Notes: generated by a model not told the origin, from the letters alone. DNA of 64,000 nt from JBGAPH01 sp046349955 (GCA_046349955.1 JAXMBI010000003.1:124001-188000); one strand, 5' to 3'; positions 44,094 through 53,185 are shown, counted from the first letter of the stretch. Numbers and translations: made by a program.

Positions 44094-44235
44094 GGGCCTC
44101 CCCCGAGCCCTCCCTCTTCGGCCTCTTTCACTCTCGACGGGCCGCAAGCGGCAACTCCGACCGCGCCCAAAGGTTAGGGCCCTTCGCCACCGGCGTCCGC
44201 AGGCCGTTTTCCCCGCCCCCTGCCGCCCGAGAGCG

Positions 44236-44264
44236 TTGACGAAAGTGTTGCAGCCAGATAGGTT
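44236..44264 (+). promoter_or_regulatory. Putative promoter of the DEAD-box helicase gene
   Basis: TTGACG (44236-44241), 17-base spacer, TAGGTT (44259-44264); a TTTAAT lies next to it. Leader about 45 bases to ATG 44315. The remainder of 43989-44314 holds the terminator above and no gene. Confidence 0.5.
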
Positions 44265-44314
44265 TAATGTAGAAAAACAGGTCTCGGAAGCTGACCGCGC
44301 AGCCTCTTTCCCCA

Positions 44315-45679
44315 ATGCAGCGCGGCACTGTCATTGGAATTAGGGAATTGAGTAGTCAAGAAACCGCCGACCAGGCCCTGCCGGCAGAGGCCTCGAGTTT
44401 CGATCATCTGGGGCTTTCGGCCAGCATGCTGGAGACGCTGCGGAGCGTCGAGTATCTTGCGCCCACTCCGATTCAGGCTGGCTTGATTCCCAAGGCGCTA
44501 ACGGGCGCCGATCTCATGGGTCAGGCCCGCACGGGAACCGGCAAGACCGCCGCCTTTGGCATCCCGATTCTCGAGCGGCTCGAGCCGCACAAGAGCGGCC
44601 AAGGCCCGCAAGCCCTGGTGCTCGTGCCCACACGTGAACTGGCCGTTCAGGTGCGGGGCGAGATCGACAAGCTCTCGCAAGGCAAGAAGGTCCACTCGAT
44701 CGCCCTCTACGGCGGCAAGCCGATCAAGCAGCAGATCGACAAGCTCCGCCGCGGCGCCGACGTGATCATCGGCACGCCGGGGCGCGTGCTCGACCACATG
44801 TCGCGGGGCACGTTGTCTTTGGCCGATCTGCGCATGGTCGTGCTCGACGAAGCCGATCGCATGCTCGACATCGGGTTTCGCCCCGACATCGAAAAGATTC
44901 TCAAGCGCTGTCCCGCTTCGCGGCAAACGCTGCTGCTCAGCGCCACCGTGCCGCCGCCGGTGGAGCGGCTCGCGCATCGCTACATGCGCGATCCGGAGAT
45001 CCTCAACTTCTCCCCCAGCGACATTTCGTCCGACACGATCGAGCAGTTCTACTTCACGGTCGACCCGGAGCGCAAATTCGATTTGCTCGAGCGGCTGCTC
45101 AAGCGCGAGCAACCCCGCCAGGCGATCATCTTTTGCCGCACCAAGCGCGGCACCGACAAGGTGCATCTGCGGCTCTCGAAACGCTTTACCGACGTGGCCT
45201 GCATCCACGGCGACTTGCAGCAGCGGGCCCGCGATCGCGTGATGGCCGGCTTTCGCGAAGGGGCGGTCAAGGTGCTCGTGGCCACCGACGTCGTCGGCCG
45301 CGGCATCGACGTCTCGAGCATTTCGCACATCATCAACTACGACATCCCGCAGTTCTGCGACGACTACGTCCACCGCGTGGGCCGCACCGGCCGGATGGGA
45401 CGCGAAGGCGTGGCCTACACCTTCGTCACCCCCGAGGAAGGGAGCGAGCTGACGCGGATCGAAATGAGGATCGACCGGCTGCTGCGCCGCGACGAGATTT
45501 CCGACTTCGAGGCCTGCGCGACTCGCGCCGGGCGACCAGCCGACCGCGAAGCCGTTGACGCCGCCGATCCTGGCGCCGCGGACCTGAGCCCACCGGAAAC
45601 GGAGCCCGCGGCCCCCGCGCTGGCTGGACCGCGCCCCATGTCGGCCCGCCGTGGCCGGCGGCATCGCCGGGCGCTCTAG
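44315..45679 (+). CDS. DEAD-box ATP-dependent RNA helicase
   Basis: 454 aa. Full motif set: Q motif (FDHLGLSASMLETL, 'YLAPTPIQAGLIP'), motif I ARTGTGKTAAFG, Ia VPTRELAVQVRG, Ib GTPGRVLDHM, II VLDEADRML, III LLLSATVPP, V 'VLVATDVVGRGIDVSS', VI YVHRVGRTGRMGREG. The C-terminus is short and acidic/alanine-rich, ending in basic GRRHRRAL, unlike the RNA-binding domain of DbpA/CsdA. RhlE/CshA-like; probably acts in RNA decay or ribosome assembly. Start ATG 44315; a TTG 10 codons in is an alternative. Confidence 0.93.
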   Translation: MQRGTVIGIRELSSQETADQALPAEASSFDHLGLSASMLETLRSVEYLAPTPIQAGLIPKALTGADLMGQARTGTGKTAAFGIPILERLEPHKSGQGPQALVLVPTRELAVQVRGEIDKLSQGKKVHSIALYGGKPIKQQIDKLRRGADVIIGTPGRVLDHMSRGTLSLADLRMVVLDEADRMLDIGFRPDIEKILKRCPASRQTLLLSATVPPPVERLAHRYMRDPEILNFSPSDISSDTIEQFYFTVDPERKFDLLERLLKREQPRQAIIFCRTKRGTDKVHLRLSKRFTDVACIHGDLQQRARDRVMAGFREGAVKVLVATDVVGRGIDVSSISHIINYDIPQFCDDYVHRVGRTGRMGREGVAYTFVTPEEGSELTRIEMRIDRLLRRDEISDFEACATRAGRPADREAVDAADPGAADLSPPETEPAAPALAGPRPMSARRGRRHRRAL

Positions 45680-45773
45680 GCCGGTCTACGCGTTCAAAGG
45701 GCTGGCAGAGCGATCGGCTCCAGGGGCTTCGCCAGCCCCTAAGCAGCGCAAGAATTGTGTGGGGTTACTTCGT

Positions 45774-47276
45774 GTGGCTCGCTGCCCGCTAATCTCGATC
45801 GCTCGCTGCCTCGCTCTCTGCCTGGCCATGGGCGCCACGGCTTGCGGACCCGCGCCGGCTGCAAAGCCGCCGGCGGCGCAGGCCGCCGCCCCGGTCGTTC
45901 AACCAACCGAGTCGCTGCCGACCGGTCCACCGCGCAAGGACCTGAGCGATCTGCTCGAGCCCCCCGCCGCGGCCCCCCAGTCTCGACCACCCCAGGCACG
46001 ACCTACGCTCGATGCCCCCGATCTGCTGGCGAACATCGACGAGCGCAAAGTCGCAGCCGAAGGCATTCGCCGCCTGACGGGCCGGCGGCTCGTGCTCTAC
46101 ACCGACTTGCCCGCCCGCCGCGAGATCGAGGAGCTGCCGGAGCTCTTCGACCAGGCTTTCCCGCAGTGGTGCGCGTTCTTCGGCGTCGATCCGGCCAAGG
46201 ACGACCAGTGGCAAGCGGTGGGCTGCCTGATGGCGGATAAGGCCCGCTTCGAGCGCGCCGGCTTGCTCCCCAATGCTCTGCCCCCCTTCGCCAACGGCTA
46301 TTCGGTCGGCCGTTGCTTGTGGCTCTACGACCAAACGAGCCCCTACTATCGCCGGCATCTGCTGTTGCACGAGGGGGTGCATGCCTTCATGGACACCCTG
46401 CTCCCTGCCGGCGGCCCACCCTGGTATGTCGAGGGGCTTGCCGAGCTCCTCGGCACGCACTCCTGGCAAGACGGCCGCCTGGAACTGGGCATCTTCCCGG
46501 CCAGCGCCGACGACGTGCCGCGGCTCGGCCGCGTGGAGATGATTCAAAAGGCGCTCGCCGCCGGCAAAGCGCTGAATCTCACCCAGGTTCTGGCGTTCGG
46601 TCCGCGGGCTCATCTCGAGGTCGAGCCCTACGCCTGGTGCTGGGCGGCGACGGCGCTGCTCGACCGTTCCCCCGACACCCACGCCGCGTTTCGCGAAGTC
46701 GTTCGGGCGGCGCAGAAAGACCGCGTGCCGCGCGACCTCGCCGCGCTCGACCCGCGCGGCGACCTCCAGCTTGCCGAGCGCTGGCAGCTTTTCGTGGCGG
46801 ATCTCGACTATGGCTACGATTTCGAGCGTATGCAGACCGACCTGAGCCCGGCGACCGGGAAGTTCGTCGCCGCGCCGCGGCAGGTGAGCGTGCGGGCGGA
46901 CCGTGGCTGGCAGAACTCGGGGCTGCGGGTGGAGGCCGGGCGCCACTACCGCATCGCTGCGCGGGGCCGCTTCCAGATTGCGGCCGAGCGCGAGCAGCCA
47001 CCGAGCAAGCCAGCCGTTTGGTGGTCGGAGCCGGGCGGGGTGACGCTGCGCTATTATCGCGGCCGGCCCCTGGGCGAATTGTTGGCCGCGATTCGTCCCG
47101 ATGATTTCAACGTCGAGCGCGAGTTGACGCCGCTTGCGCAGCCTCAGCCCGTGGGATTGGGGGGCGAGTTTACGCCGCCCCGCTCAGGCACGCTGTTCTT
47201 CAAACTCAACGACGCCCCCGGCCAGTTGGCCGACAACGCCGGCGAGGTCGAAGTCGAGGTGTCGCCCGCGCCGTAG
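45774..47276 (+). CDS. Putative lipoprotein with gluzincin-type HExxH site
   Basis: 500 aa from GTG 45774. Signal peptide with lipobox-like ATAC, then a proline-rich spacer to about residue 80. The core contains LLLHEGVHAFMDTLLP (His199, Glu200, His203) and PWYVEGLAELLG about 20 residues later, the arrangement of gluzincin zinc peptidases of the MA clan (two His plus a downstream Glu). The last 120 residues look like a beta-domain ('RFQIAAEREQPPSKPAVWWS'). A secreted or outer-face protease is inferred; substrate unknown. It lies 95 bases after the helicase. Confidence 0.82.
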   Translation: MARCPLISIARCLALCLAMGATACGPAPAAKPPAAQAAAPVVQPTESLPTGPPRKDLSDLLEPPAAAPQSRPPQARPTLDAPDLLANIDERKVAAEGIRRLTGRRLVLYTDLPARREIEELPELFDQAFPQWCAFFGVDPAKDDQWQAVGCLMADKARFERAGLLPNALPPFANGYSVGRCLWLYDQTSPYYRRHLLLHEGVHAFMDTLLPAGGPPWYVEGLAELLGTHSWQDGRLELGIFPASADDVPRLGRVEMIQKALAAGKALNLTQVLAFGPRAHLEVEPYAWCWAATALLDRSPDTHAAFREVVRAAQKDRVPRDLAALDPRGDLQLAERWQLFVADLDYGYDFERMQTDLSPATGKFVAAPRQVSVRADRGWQNSGLRVEAGRHYRIAARGRFQIAAEREQPPSKPAVWWSEPGGVTLRYYRGRPLGELLAAIRPDDFNVERELTPLAQPQPVGLGGEFTPPRSGTLFFKLNDAPGQLADNAGEVEVEVSPAP

Positions 47277-47282
47277 CGCGTT

Positions 47283-47885
47283 TCACGCGGCGTCGAGCGG
47301 CCGCAGCCGCGGCACGCGAATCTTATGGCCGCGGATCGCGCCGTGCCGGGCCTGCAGTTCCAGAAAGCGATACCCCAGGAACTCGTAGAGCTCGGGCGGG
47401 GGATCGAGCCGCCGCCATTTGTCGACGAGCACCGCCATCGCCGCGTCGTAGGCGGCTTGCGACGTGCTATGGGCATAGCAGCGGCCGGGGTGCCGGCGCA
47501 GATCGCCGTCGAACGCCGGGCTGATGTGCCACAACTCATGGACGACGGTGATCAGCTTTTCGTCGAGCGGCAGATCGAGAAACCGCGGCAGGTAGAATCG
47601 CAGCACGTAAAGAAACTCGCGCCCGGATTGATCGACCAGGCGATCGATGGTCCAGGTGCGGCCGCGGCGGCGCGTCGTCAGGCTTCCCTGCTCGAACCGC
47701 AGAGGTGTGAGGGTAGCCTGGATTCCGTGCTGCACCGGTTGCCGAGTCTGGCAGAAGCCCAGGGCCACGCGGTCGAAATCGATGTGCCGCAGATCGGGCA
47801 GCCGGCGGCAAAAATCATCGCACAACCGGCGCATGGCGGCCGTGAAATCGAAACCCCCGGGCTCCTTGCCGCGCACCACGCCCAA
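47283..47885 (-). CDS. Putative metallopeptidase with HELWH motif
   Basis: 200 aa, cytoplasmic. ITVVHELWHISPAFDGDLRR has the zinc pair His116/His120 with Glu117 and possible third ligands downstream (Asp126, His132; 'HPGRCYAHS'). The layout resembles, from memory, the small 'putative metallopeptidase' families found also in phages (PF18894-like). The 3' end converges on the lipoprotein with a 6-base gap. Confidence 0.72.
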   Translation of the reverse strand: MGVVRGKEPGGFDFTAAMRRLCDDFCRRLPDLRHIDFDRVALGFCQTRQPVQHGIQATLTPLRFEQGSLTTRRRGRTWTIDRLVDQSGREFLYVLRFYLPRFLDLPLDEKLITVVHELWHISPAFDGDLRRHPGRCYAHSTSQAAYDAAMAVLVDKWRRLDPPPELYEFLGYRFLELQARHGAIRGHKIRVPRLRPLDAA

Positions 47886-47903
47886 CCCTCCGGCGAGCCT
47901 TGA

Positions 47904-47929
47904 CAGCGGCCGACGGCGGACGGCCGCTG
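47904..47929. terminator. Hairpin after the alpha operon
   Basis: CAGCGGCCG (47904-47912) pairs perfectly with CGGCCGCTG (47921-47929). It lies between the rplQ stop and the next minus-strand gene. No T-run. Confidence 0.45.
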
Positions 47930-47960
47930 GTTTCGTAGTCTAATCTGCTTGCGCGGGGGG

Positions 47961-48539
47961 CTACGACTTGGCCGACGCCGCGTCGAACTGCGGAGCCTGC
48001 GAGCGCTCGGCCACGCGATCGCGCACGCCGACGAACTCGAGGATGGCCCGCGTGCCGGCGTCGCCCAACCGCGGCTTGGCCAGCCGCATGATGCGGGTGT
48101 AGCCGCCCGGCCGATCGGCGAAGCGCGGGCCGATCTTGTCGAACAGGATGGCCACGGCCTGCTTATCGCCGAGCAATTGCAGCGCGCGGCGGCGGGCGGA
48201 GACGACGGGGGCCATGGCGGCGGCCCACTTCCGCCACTGTTCGCTTTGCCGCCATTTCTTCCACTCCTCCGAGTTCCGCGCGGCCGTGGTGCCCAACCGC
48301 GAGGCCTCTTCTTGGGCAGTCAGCGACCGGCGGGCGATGGTGATGCAGCGCTCCACGAGGGGCCGCACTTCCTTGGCCTTCTCGAGCGTGGTGATGATCC
48401 GGCCCGGCACCTTGGGCTTGTTGTCGTCGAACTCGGCGTCCCGCTCCGTGAGGAACAAGGCCGAAGCCAGATTACGGAAGAGCGCCCGGCGGTGGCTGGG
48501 GGAGCGTCCGAGCACGCGGCCGCGTTTTCTGTGTCTCAT
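47961..48539 (-). CDS. rplQ: 50S ribosomal protein L17 with internal insertion
   Basis: 192 aa against about 120 usually. 'MRHRKRGRVLGRSPSHRRAL' and the C-terminal 'PRFADRPGGYTRIMRLAKPR' are classic L17. An insertion of about 40 residues, rich in Trp/Arg/Lys (EEWKKWRQSEQWRKWAAAM), sits between the two conserved parts (residues about 72-112), and the C-terminus has a short extra tail. Last gene of the alpha operon. Confidence 0.94.
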   Translation of the reverse strand: MRHRKRGRVLGRSPSHRRALFRNLASALFLTERDAEFDDNKPKVPGRIITTLEKAKEVRPLVERCITIARRSLTAQEEASRLGTTAARNSEEWKKWRQSEQWRKWAAAMAPVVSARRRALQLLGDKQAVAILFDKIGPRFADRPGGYTRIMRLAKPRLGDAGTRAILEFVGVRDRVAERSQAPQFDAASAKS

Positions 48540-48597
48540 GATCGCACCAAGGTCTTCAGGTCAGGCGATGAAGGGAAGGGACCGCGCGGCCTGCAGG

Positions 48598-49584
48598 CTA
48601 CACGCCTGAGAACGCCGAGGGCCGCATTCCCAGCCGCAAACCGATGTCAGCCAGCTTCTCCTTGACCTCGGCCAGCGTGGTCTCGCCAAAATTGCGGACC
48701 TCGAGCAGTTGGTCTTCGGAGCGCGACACCAGATCGCGAACGGTGTGAATGTTTTCCGATTCCAGGCAGTTCGACGCCCGCACCGAGAGCTTGAGCTCGG
48801 CCAGGCTCATGTTGAGCTTGCCTTCGACCGAGGGATCGAGCCCCGACAGGCCGCGGCCGGCTGAGTGGATGCGCGAGCCGAGTTCGGCGTACTGCACGAA
48901 CGGGTTCAAGTGCTTGCGGAGGATCTTGGCCGATTCGACGAGCGCCATCTCGGGGCCGATCGAGCCGTTGGTCCAGATCTCGAGCGTCAACTTGTCGTAG
49001 TTGGTCTTCTGGCCGACGCGGGTCTCTTCGATCTCGTAGCGAACCCGCACCACCGGACTGAACACCGCGTCGATCGGGATGATGCCGATCTCCTGGCCGC
49101 CGGCCGAGTGCTCGACCGCCGGCACATAGCCACGGCCGTTCTCGACCACCATTTCCACTTCGAACGGGGTGTCGGTCGAGAGGTTGGCGATCACCAGGTC
49201 CTTGTTGATCACCTCGACGGTCTCGTCGGTGAGCACGTCGGCGCCGGTCACCGGCCCCTTGGTCTTCTTCTCGATGCGGATGACCTTCGTCGAGTCGGTG
49301 TAGTTTTTCACCACGAGCGACTTGATGTTGAGCACCACGTCGGTCATGTCTTCGACCACGCCCGGCAGCGTGGTGAACTCGTGCTGCGAGCCATGCACCT
49401 TGATCTGGGTGACGGCGCTCCCCTCCAGGCTGGAGAGCAGAATCCGCCGCAGACTATTGCCTACGGTGACGCCGAACCCGCGCTCGAACGGCTCGGCGAC
49501 GAACTTGCCGTAATAGTGCGACAGCGACGCACGGTCGCAGGTGACCAAACTGGGAAGCTCGAGTCCCCGCCAACGAATGTGCAT
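48598..49584 (-). CDS. rpoA: RNA polymerase alpha subunit
   Basis: 328 aa from ATG 49584. N-terminal assembly domain ('PFERGFGVTVGNSLRRILLS', 'SLEGSAVTQIKVHGSQHEF') and C-terminal domain of HhH type ('LSVRASNCLESENIHTVRDL', 'NFGETTLAEVKEKLADIGLR') are complete. Confidence 0.96.
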   Translation of the reverse strand: MHIRWRGLELPSLVTCDRASLSHYYGKFVAEPFERGFGVTVGNSLRRILLSSLEGSAVTQIKVHGSQHEFTTLPGVVEDMTDVVLNIKSLVVKNYTDSTKVIRIEKKTKGPVTGADVLTDETVEVINKDLVIANLSTDTPFEVEMVVENGRGYVPAVEHSAGGQEIGIIPIDAVFSPVVRVRYEIEETRVGQKTNYDKLTLEIWTNGSIGPEMALVESAKILRKHLNPFVQYAELGSRIHSAGRGLSGLDPSVEGKLNMSLAELKLSVRASNCLESENIHTVRDLVSRSEDQLLEVRNFGETTLAEVKEKLADIGLRLGMRPSAFSGV

Positions 49585-49666
49585 TTCATATCTCCCAACA
49601 CTTGCCCCGAGCCCCCGCCGGACGCCGCACGCACTGCCGAGCACCACCAAGGCCCGGCGACCGCGG

Positions 49667-50293
49667 CTACTTGGAGCACAACTCGATGATCAACTGCGCC
49701 TGCACCGGAATCGACACGTCGTCGGCCGCCGGCAAACGCAACACCCGGCCTTCGGGCACGTTTTCATTGCTCACGCTCAAGAAATCGGGCACCTGCCGCT
49801 GGTTCTCGGCGGCGTTGGCGTGTGCAAGCTGGAGGCTGTTCGGACGGTTCTTGACGCGAATCAAGTCGCCCGGACGCACCAGGTAGCTGGGGATGTCGAC
49901 GCGGTGCCCGTTGACGGTGACGTGCCCGTGGCACACCATCTGACGAGCCTGCGGGCGCGACTGGCCCCAACCCAGTCGATGCACGATGTTGTCGAGCCGC
50001 CGCTCGAGCAGGGTCATGAGCACTTCGCCCGTGTTGCCCCGGGAACGCTCGGCCTCGGCAAAGTACACGCGGAACTGCCGCTCGAGCACTCCGTAGTAGT
50101 GCTTCACCTTCTGCTTCTCGCGGAGGTGCAGGCCGTAGTCGGTTTGCTTGCCGCGGCGATACTGGTGCATGCCCGGCGCGCTTTCGCGGCGTTCGAAGGC
50201 GCACTTGGGCGTATCGCAGCGTGAACCCTTGAGAAACAGCTTCAGGCCATCGCGACGGCAAAGCCGGCAGACGGGTCCGGTATAGCGAGCCAT
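49667..50293 (-). CDS. rpsD: 30S ribosomal protein S4, zinc-binding form
   Basis: 208 aa. Four N-terminal cysteines (VCRLCRRDGLK, 'RCDTPKCAFERR') make the zinc form. The S4 RNA-binding domain 'RLDNIVHRLGWGQSRPQARQ' follows. Confidence 0.96.
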   Translation of the reverse strand: MARYTGPVCRLCRRDGLKLFLKGSRCDTPKCAFERRESAPGMHQYRRGKQTDYGLHLREKQKVKHYYGVLERQFRVYFAEAERSRGNTGEVLMTLLERRLDNIVHRLGWGQSRPQARQMVCHGHVTVNGHRVDIPSYLVRPGDLIRVKNRPNSLQLAHANAAENQRQVPDFLSVSNENVPEGRVLRLPAADDVSIPVQAQLIIELCSK

Positions 50294-50398
50294 AGTTCAG
50301 CTACGTTCCAACACGTTGAGAGGTGCTTTGACTGGCAAACGATCGCCGCCCGCGATCAGCCCCAAGAAGGGCCAGCAGGCGGCGAGAGCGGCCGGCGG

Positions 50399-50797
50399 TT
50401 ACACGCGGCGCTTCTTCGGCGGACGGCAGCCGTTGTGCGGCAGCGGCGTCACGTCTTCGATCGACTTGATGTTCAACCCGGCGGCCTGCAGGGCGGTGAT
50501 GGCGCTTTCGCGGCCACTGCCGGGACCCTTGACCTTGACGTCCACTTCCTTGACGCCGAACTTGATGGCCTTCTCGGCGCACTGCTGCGCGGCGCATTGG
50601 CCGGCGAACGGCGTGCTCTTGCGGCTCCCCTTGAAGCCGCTCGTGCCGGCGCTCGACCAACACAGGGCATCGCCCTTGGTGTCGGTGATCGTGACCGTGG
50701 TGTTGTTGAACGTGGCCTTGATGTGCGCCACGCCCACCGTCACGTTCCGCCGGGTCTTGCGGCGCTTGCTGCCGCTGCTGCTACTGCTGGTGGCCAC
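50399..50797 (-). CDS. rpsK: 30S ribosomal protein S11
   Basis: 132 aa. 'ATFNNTTVTITDTKGDALCW' and the C-terminal 'DVTPLPHNGCRPPKKRRV' are diagnostic. N-terminus is serine/lysine rich. Confidence 0.96.
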   Translation of the reverse strand: MATSSSSSGSKRRKTRRNVTVGVAHIKATFNNTTVTITDTKGDALCWSSAGTSGFKGSRKSTPFAGQCAAQQCAEKAIKFGVKEVDVKVKGPGSGRESAITALQAAGLNIKSIEDVTPLPHNGCRPPKKRRV

Positions 50798-50893
50798 CGC
50801 TCGTACGTCTCCTGAATCTCTGAGCGGCCGCGAGCGCTGCTGCGGCCAAGGTCTGGTCAGCCCAAGCGGCCCCGAATCAGGCCGCCTCGCAGG

Positions 50894-51277
50894 CTACTTG
50901 AGGTCCTTCACGCCCTTCTTGCCGGCCACCGTCTTCTTGGGGCCTTTCCGCGTGCGGGCGTTGGTGCGGGTCCGCTGGCCGCGAACCGGCAGTCCGCGGC
51001 GATGCCGGATGCCGCGGTAGCAGTTGATGTCCTTGAGCCGCGAAATGTTCTGCGCCAACTGACGCCGCAACTGCCCCTCGACCGTGTAGTCCTTGTCGAG
51101 CAGGGCCGCCACGCGGGCCACTTCGTCTTCGTGCAATTCGCGGGCGTGCGCATGCGGATCGATGCCGGCCTTGTGGCACAGCTCGCGCGCCGTCTGCGGG
51201 CCAACGCCGTACAGATAGGTCAGCGAGACCCAGGTCGGCTTGTCCGGCGGAATGTCAACGCCCAAAAGACGGGGCAT
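50894..51277 (-). CDS. rpsM: 30S ribosomal protein S13
   Basis: 127 aa. 'MPRLLGVDIPPDKPTWVSLT' start, 'DINCYRGIRHRRGLPVRGQR' and 'TRTNARTRKGPKKTVAGKK' end. Confidence 0.96.
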   Translation of the reverse strand: MPRLLGVDIPPDKPTWVSLTYLYGVGPQTARELCHKAGIDPHAHARELHEDEVARVAALLDKDYTVEGQLRRQLAQNISRLKDINCYRGIRHRRGLPVRGQRTRTNARTRKGPKKTVAGKKGVKDLK

Positions 51278-51352
51278 GAATCACTAGCTCCTACAACGCA
51301 GAACCACATCGCGCGCTGGCAACCGGCCCTCGCGCACGGCCCGAAAGAACAA

Positions 51353-51466
51353 CTAACCCTGCCGCTGCTTATGGCGCGGATTCTCGCAGACGACGAACAC
51401 CACCCCGCGGCGGCGCACGACCTTGCACTTTTCGCAAATCCTTTTGACGCTTGCGCGAACCTTCAT
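51353..51466 (-). CDS. rpmJ: 50S ribosomal protein L36
   Basis: 37 aa: MKVRASVKRICEKCKVVRR at the start and FVCENPRHKQRQG at the end. Zinc ligands Cys-x2-Cys, Cys and His are all present, so this is the zinc form. First gene of the alpha operon; infA is not next to it. Confidence 0.95.
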   Translation of the reverse strand: MKVRASVKRICEKCKVVRRRGVVFVVCENPRHKQRQG

Positions 51467-51512
51467 TACAGCGACGCTCGGACGAGGGTGTTCGGATGAT
51501 GCAAAGCGAATC

Positions 51513-51542
51513 AGTATAAGGAGAACGCAGCAGTCTCTGCAA
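51513..51542 (-). promoter_or_regulatory. Putative promoter of the alpha operon
   Basis: TTGCAG (51542-51537), 18-base spacer, TATACT (51518-51513) on the minus strand. Start of transcription would be about 40 bases before the rpmJ ATG at 51466. Confidence 0.55.
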
Positions 51543-51643
51543 GGGCCGTCGGCACGATTTTTGTGTCGCCGACGCTGCGATCGCTAAACCGCCCAGGGAA
51601 CACAGCTTGCGCCCAAATCGCCGGCGTGGCTGTTGGCCGCCAA

Positions 51644-52408
51644 CTAGCGGTCCGACCGACGTTTTGCCGCCAATCGCTTCACCACCCCCGCGCTCCGCAG
51701 CTCGCGGAGCGCATCCTTGCCGTTCCAGCGGGCCGCCGGATCGTCGGAGGCCGCCAATCGCTCGGCCAGCGAGACCGCCGCCGCGTGCAAGGCGGGGCCC
51801 CGTTTGCCGATCGACCGCAGGGCCCAGTTCACCGATTTCTTCACGAAGTTCCGCTCGTCCTCCGCCGCCCGCTCCACGAGCTCGAGCCCGCCCAGGAACA
51901 GGCTGTCGCCGGCTTGCTTGTCATGCACCGTCAGGCTGGCCAACAGGGCGAAGGCCGCACGGCGGACGAACTCGTCGCGGCGCCGTGCCCAGGGGCCGAC
52001 CTTCTTCCAGGCGTGCGGCGTCCGGTCGAAGAGGTGGAAGCAAACGGTGTCGCAGATCGCCCAACTGTCGAAGTCTCCCGCCCAGGCGTTCATCTGGGCC
52101 GGCGTCACCGCGGCCGGCTCGTCGACAAAGGCCGCCAGCATGCGGGCTTCGTACCAGCCGCTCTGCCACAGCCCCTGCGCCAGGGCGTGGCTCCGTCCTA
52201 ACTGCCGGGCGTACTTCCGCAGATCGCCCACCGCGATGCCCCAGGCATTTTCGGCAGGAATCGCATAGCGGGCCATGCCGGCGCGGACCTTGGGGCTGGC
52301 GTGGCGATCGAGCCAGGCTAGTGCGACGGCAACGTCGGTCGCAGCTTCCGTGGACTTAGACGTGCGGATGGGGCTGCGCTTGCGGGCGGTGGGGCGCGAA
52401 GGGCTCAT
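51644..52408 (-). CDS. AlkD-like DNA alkylation repair protein (paralogue 2)
   Basis: 254 aa HEAT-like repeat protein. The region 'GWYEARMLAAFVDEPAAVTP' then 'MNAWAGDFDSWAICDTVCFH' carries the Trp116-Asp120 pair expected for AlkD, and 'EFVRRAAFALLASLTVHDK' a conserved arginine. It keeps both residues that paralogue 1 (9810-10559) only half keeps, so this copy is the better candidate for a 3-/7-alkylpurine glycosylase. Confidence 0.84.
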   Translation of the reverse strand: MSPSRPTARKRSPIRTSKSTEAATDVAVALAWLDRHASPKVRAGMARYAIPAENAWGIAVGDLRKYARQLGRSHALAQGLWQSGWYEARMLAAFVDEPAAVTPAQMNAWAGDFDSWAICDTVCFHLFDRTPHAWKKVGPWARRRDEFVRRAAFALLASLTVHDKQAGDSLFLGGLELVERAAEDERNFVKKSVNWALRSIGKRGPALHAAAVSLAERLAASDDPAARWNGKDALRELRSAGVVKRLAAKRRSDR

Positions 52409-52477
52409 GCCGTCATCGTAGACGGTGGTTTCCCTCGCCGCACCTGGCGCTCGAGCTGACGGGGTCCGTCCGTCGCG

Positions 52478-53185
52478 TCAGCGCCGCTTTGCCTGGTGCT
52501 CTTTCGCCTCCGCCGCAACGCGTTCGAAGAAGCCGTCGAGCATGATCACGCAGATCAGATCCGAGCGGGGAATCTCGTACGTTGCTTGCTCGGTACGGCT
52601 GTTCTTCCAACTGAACCATTTGCCCACGACCGGAACCTCGCTCAGGTAGGGGACTCCACGCTCCTCGACAACGTGGGTTTTGCATTCGAGGGTCATGCGC
52701 GTCGCGTCGAGGCCTGCCACCTTGCCCTGTGCGTTTTGCAGCTTGCCATCAATCGCCCAGATCGCCTCAGCAGTGCTGCCGGGCGCGAGGGTCTGCGGCT
52801 CGGCCTCGGTCGGCTCGGTCGGCGGTTCCAGCCGGGCAATCACCTGCGCTTTGCCGGCGGGAATCCAATGCTGGACGACGGTAGAACCAACGGCGACGTG
52901 ACGATATACGCGGCTGGTGAAGAACGGTCTACCAAGATGGACTCCTCCCGGCTCCACTAGCACACCTCGCTCAGCACGCCCAGGCCATACGGTCTCCAAC
53001 ACGATCCACTCGTCGTTCCGCAGGATCAGCGTTCCGCTGAAGCGCTGTTCGGGCTTCACGTCGCCGCTGCGGATTTCGTAGCGCTCCCCGACCACGAGGT
53101 CAGCCACCGCCGGCGGCTCCGCGGCCATGGCAGAAGCTGCGACGGCCAACAGCAGCCCAATCGTGAGAAGCATCCTTGCCTGCAT
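52478..53185 (-). CDS. Secreted hypothetical protein with a secretin-like C-terminal motif
   Basis: 235 aa with signal peptide (MLLTIGLLLAVAASAMAA). The middle is beta-rich without known domain. Near the end 'VEERGVPYLSEVPVVGKWFS' and 'WKNSRTEQATYEIP' resemble the GVP(L/Y)Lxx(I/V)PxxGxLF pattern at the end of type II/III secretins, but the rest of the secretin barrel is absent. Function unknown. ATG 53185 or ATG 53173. Confidence 0.72.
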   Translation of the reverse strand: MQARMLLTIGLLLAVAASAMAAEPPAVADLVVGERYEIRSGDVKPEQRFSGTLILRNDEWIVLETVWPGRAERGVLVEPGGVHLGRPFFTSRVYRHVAVGSTVVQHWIPAGKAQVIARLEPPTEPTEAEPQTLAPGSTAEAIWAIDGKLQNAQGKVAGLDATRMTLECKTHVVEERGVPYLSEVPVVGKWFSWKNSRTEQATYEIPRSDLICVIMLDGFFERVAAEAKEHQAKRR

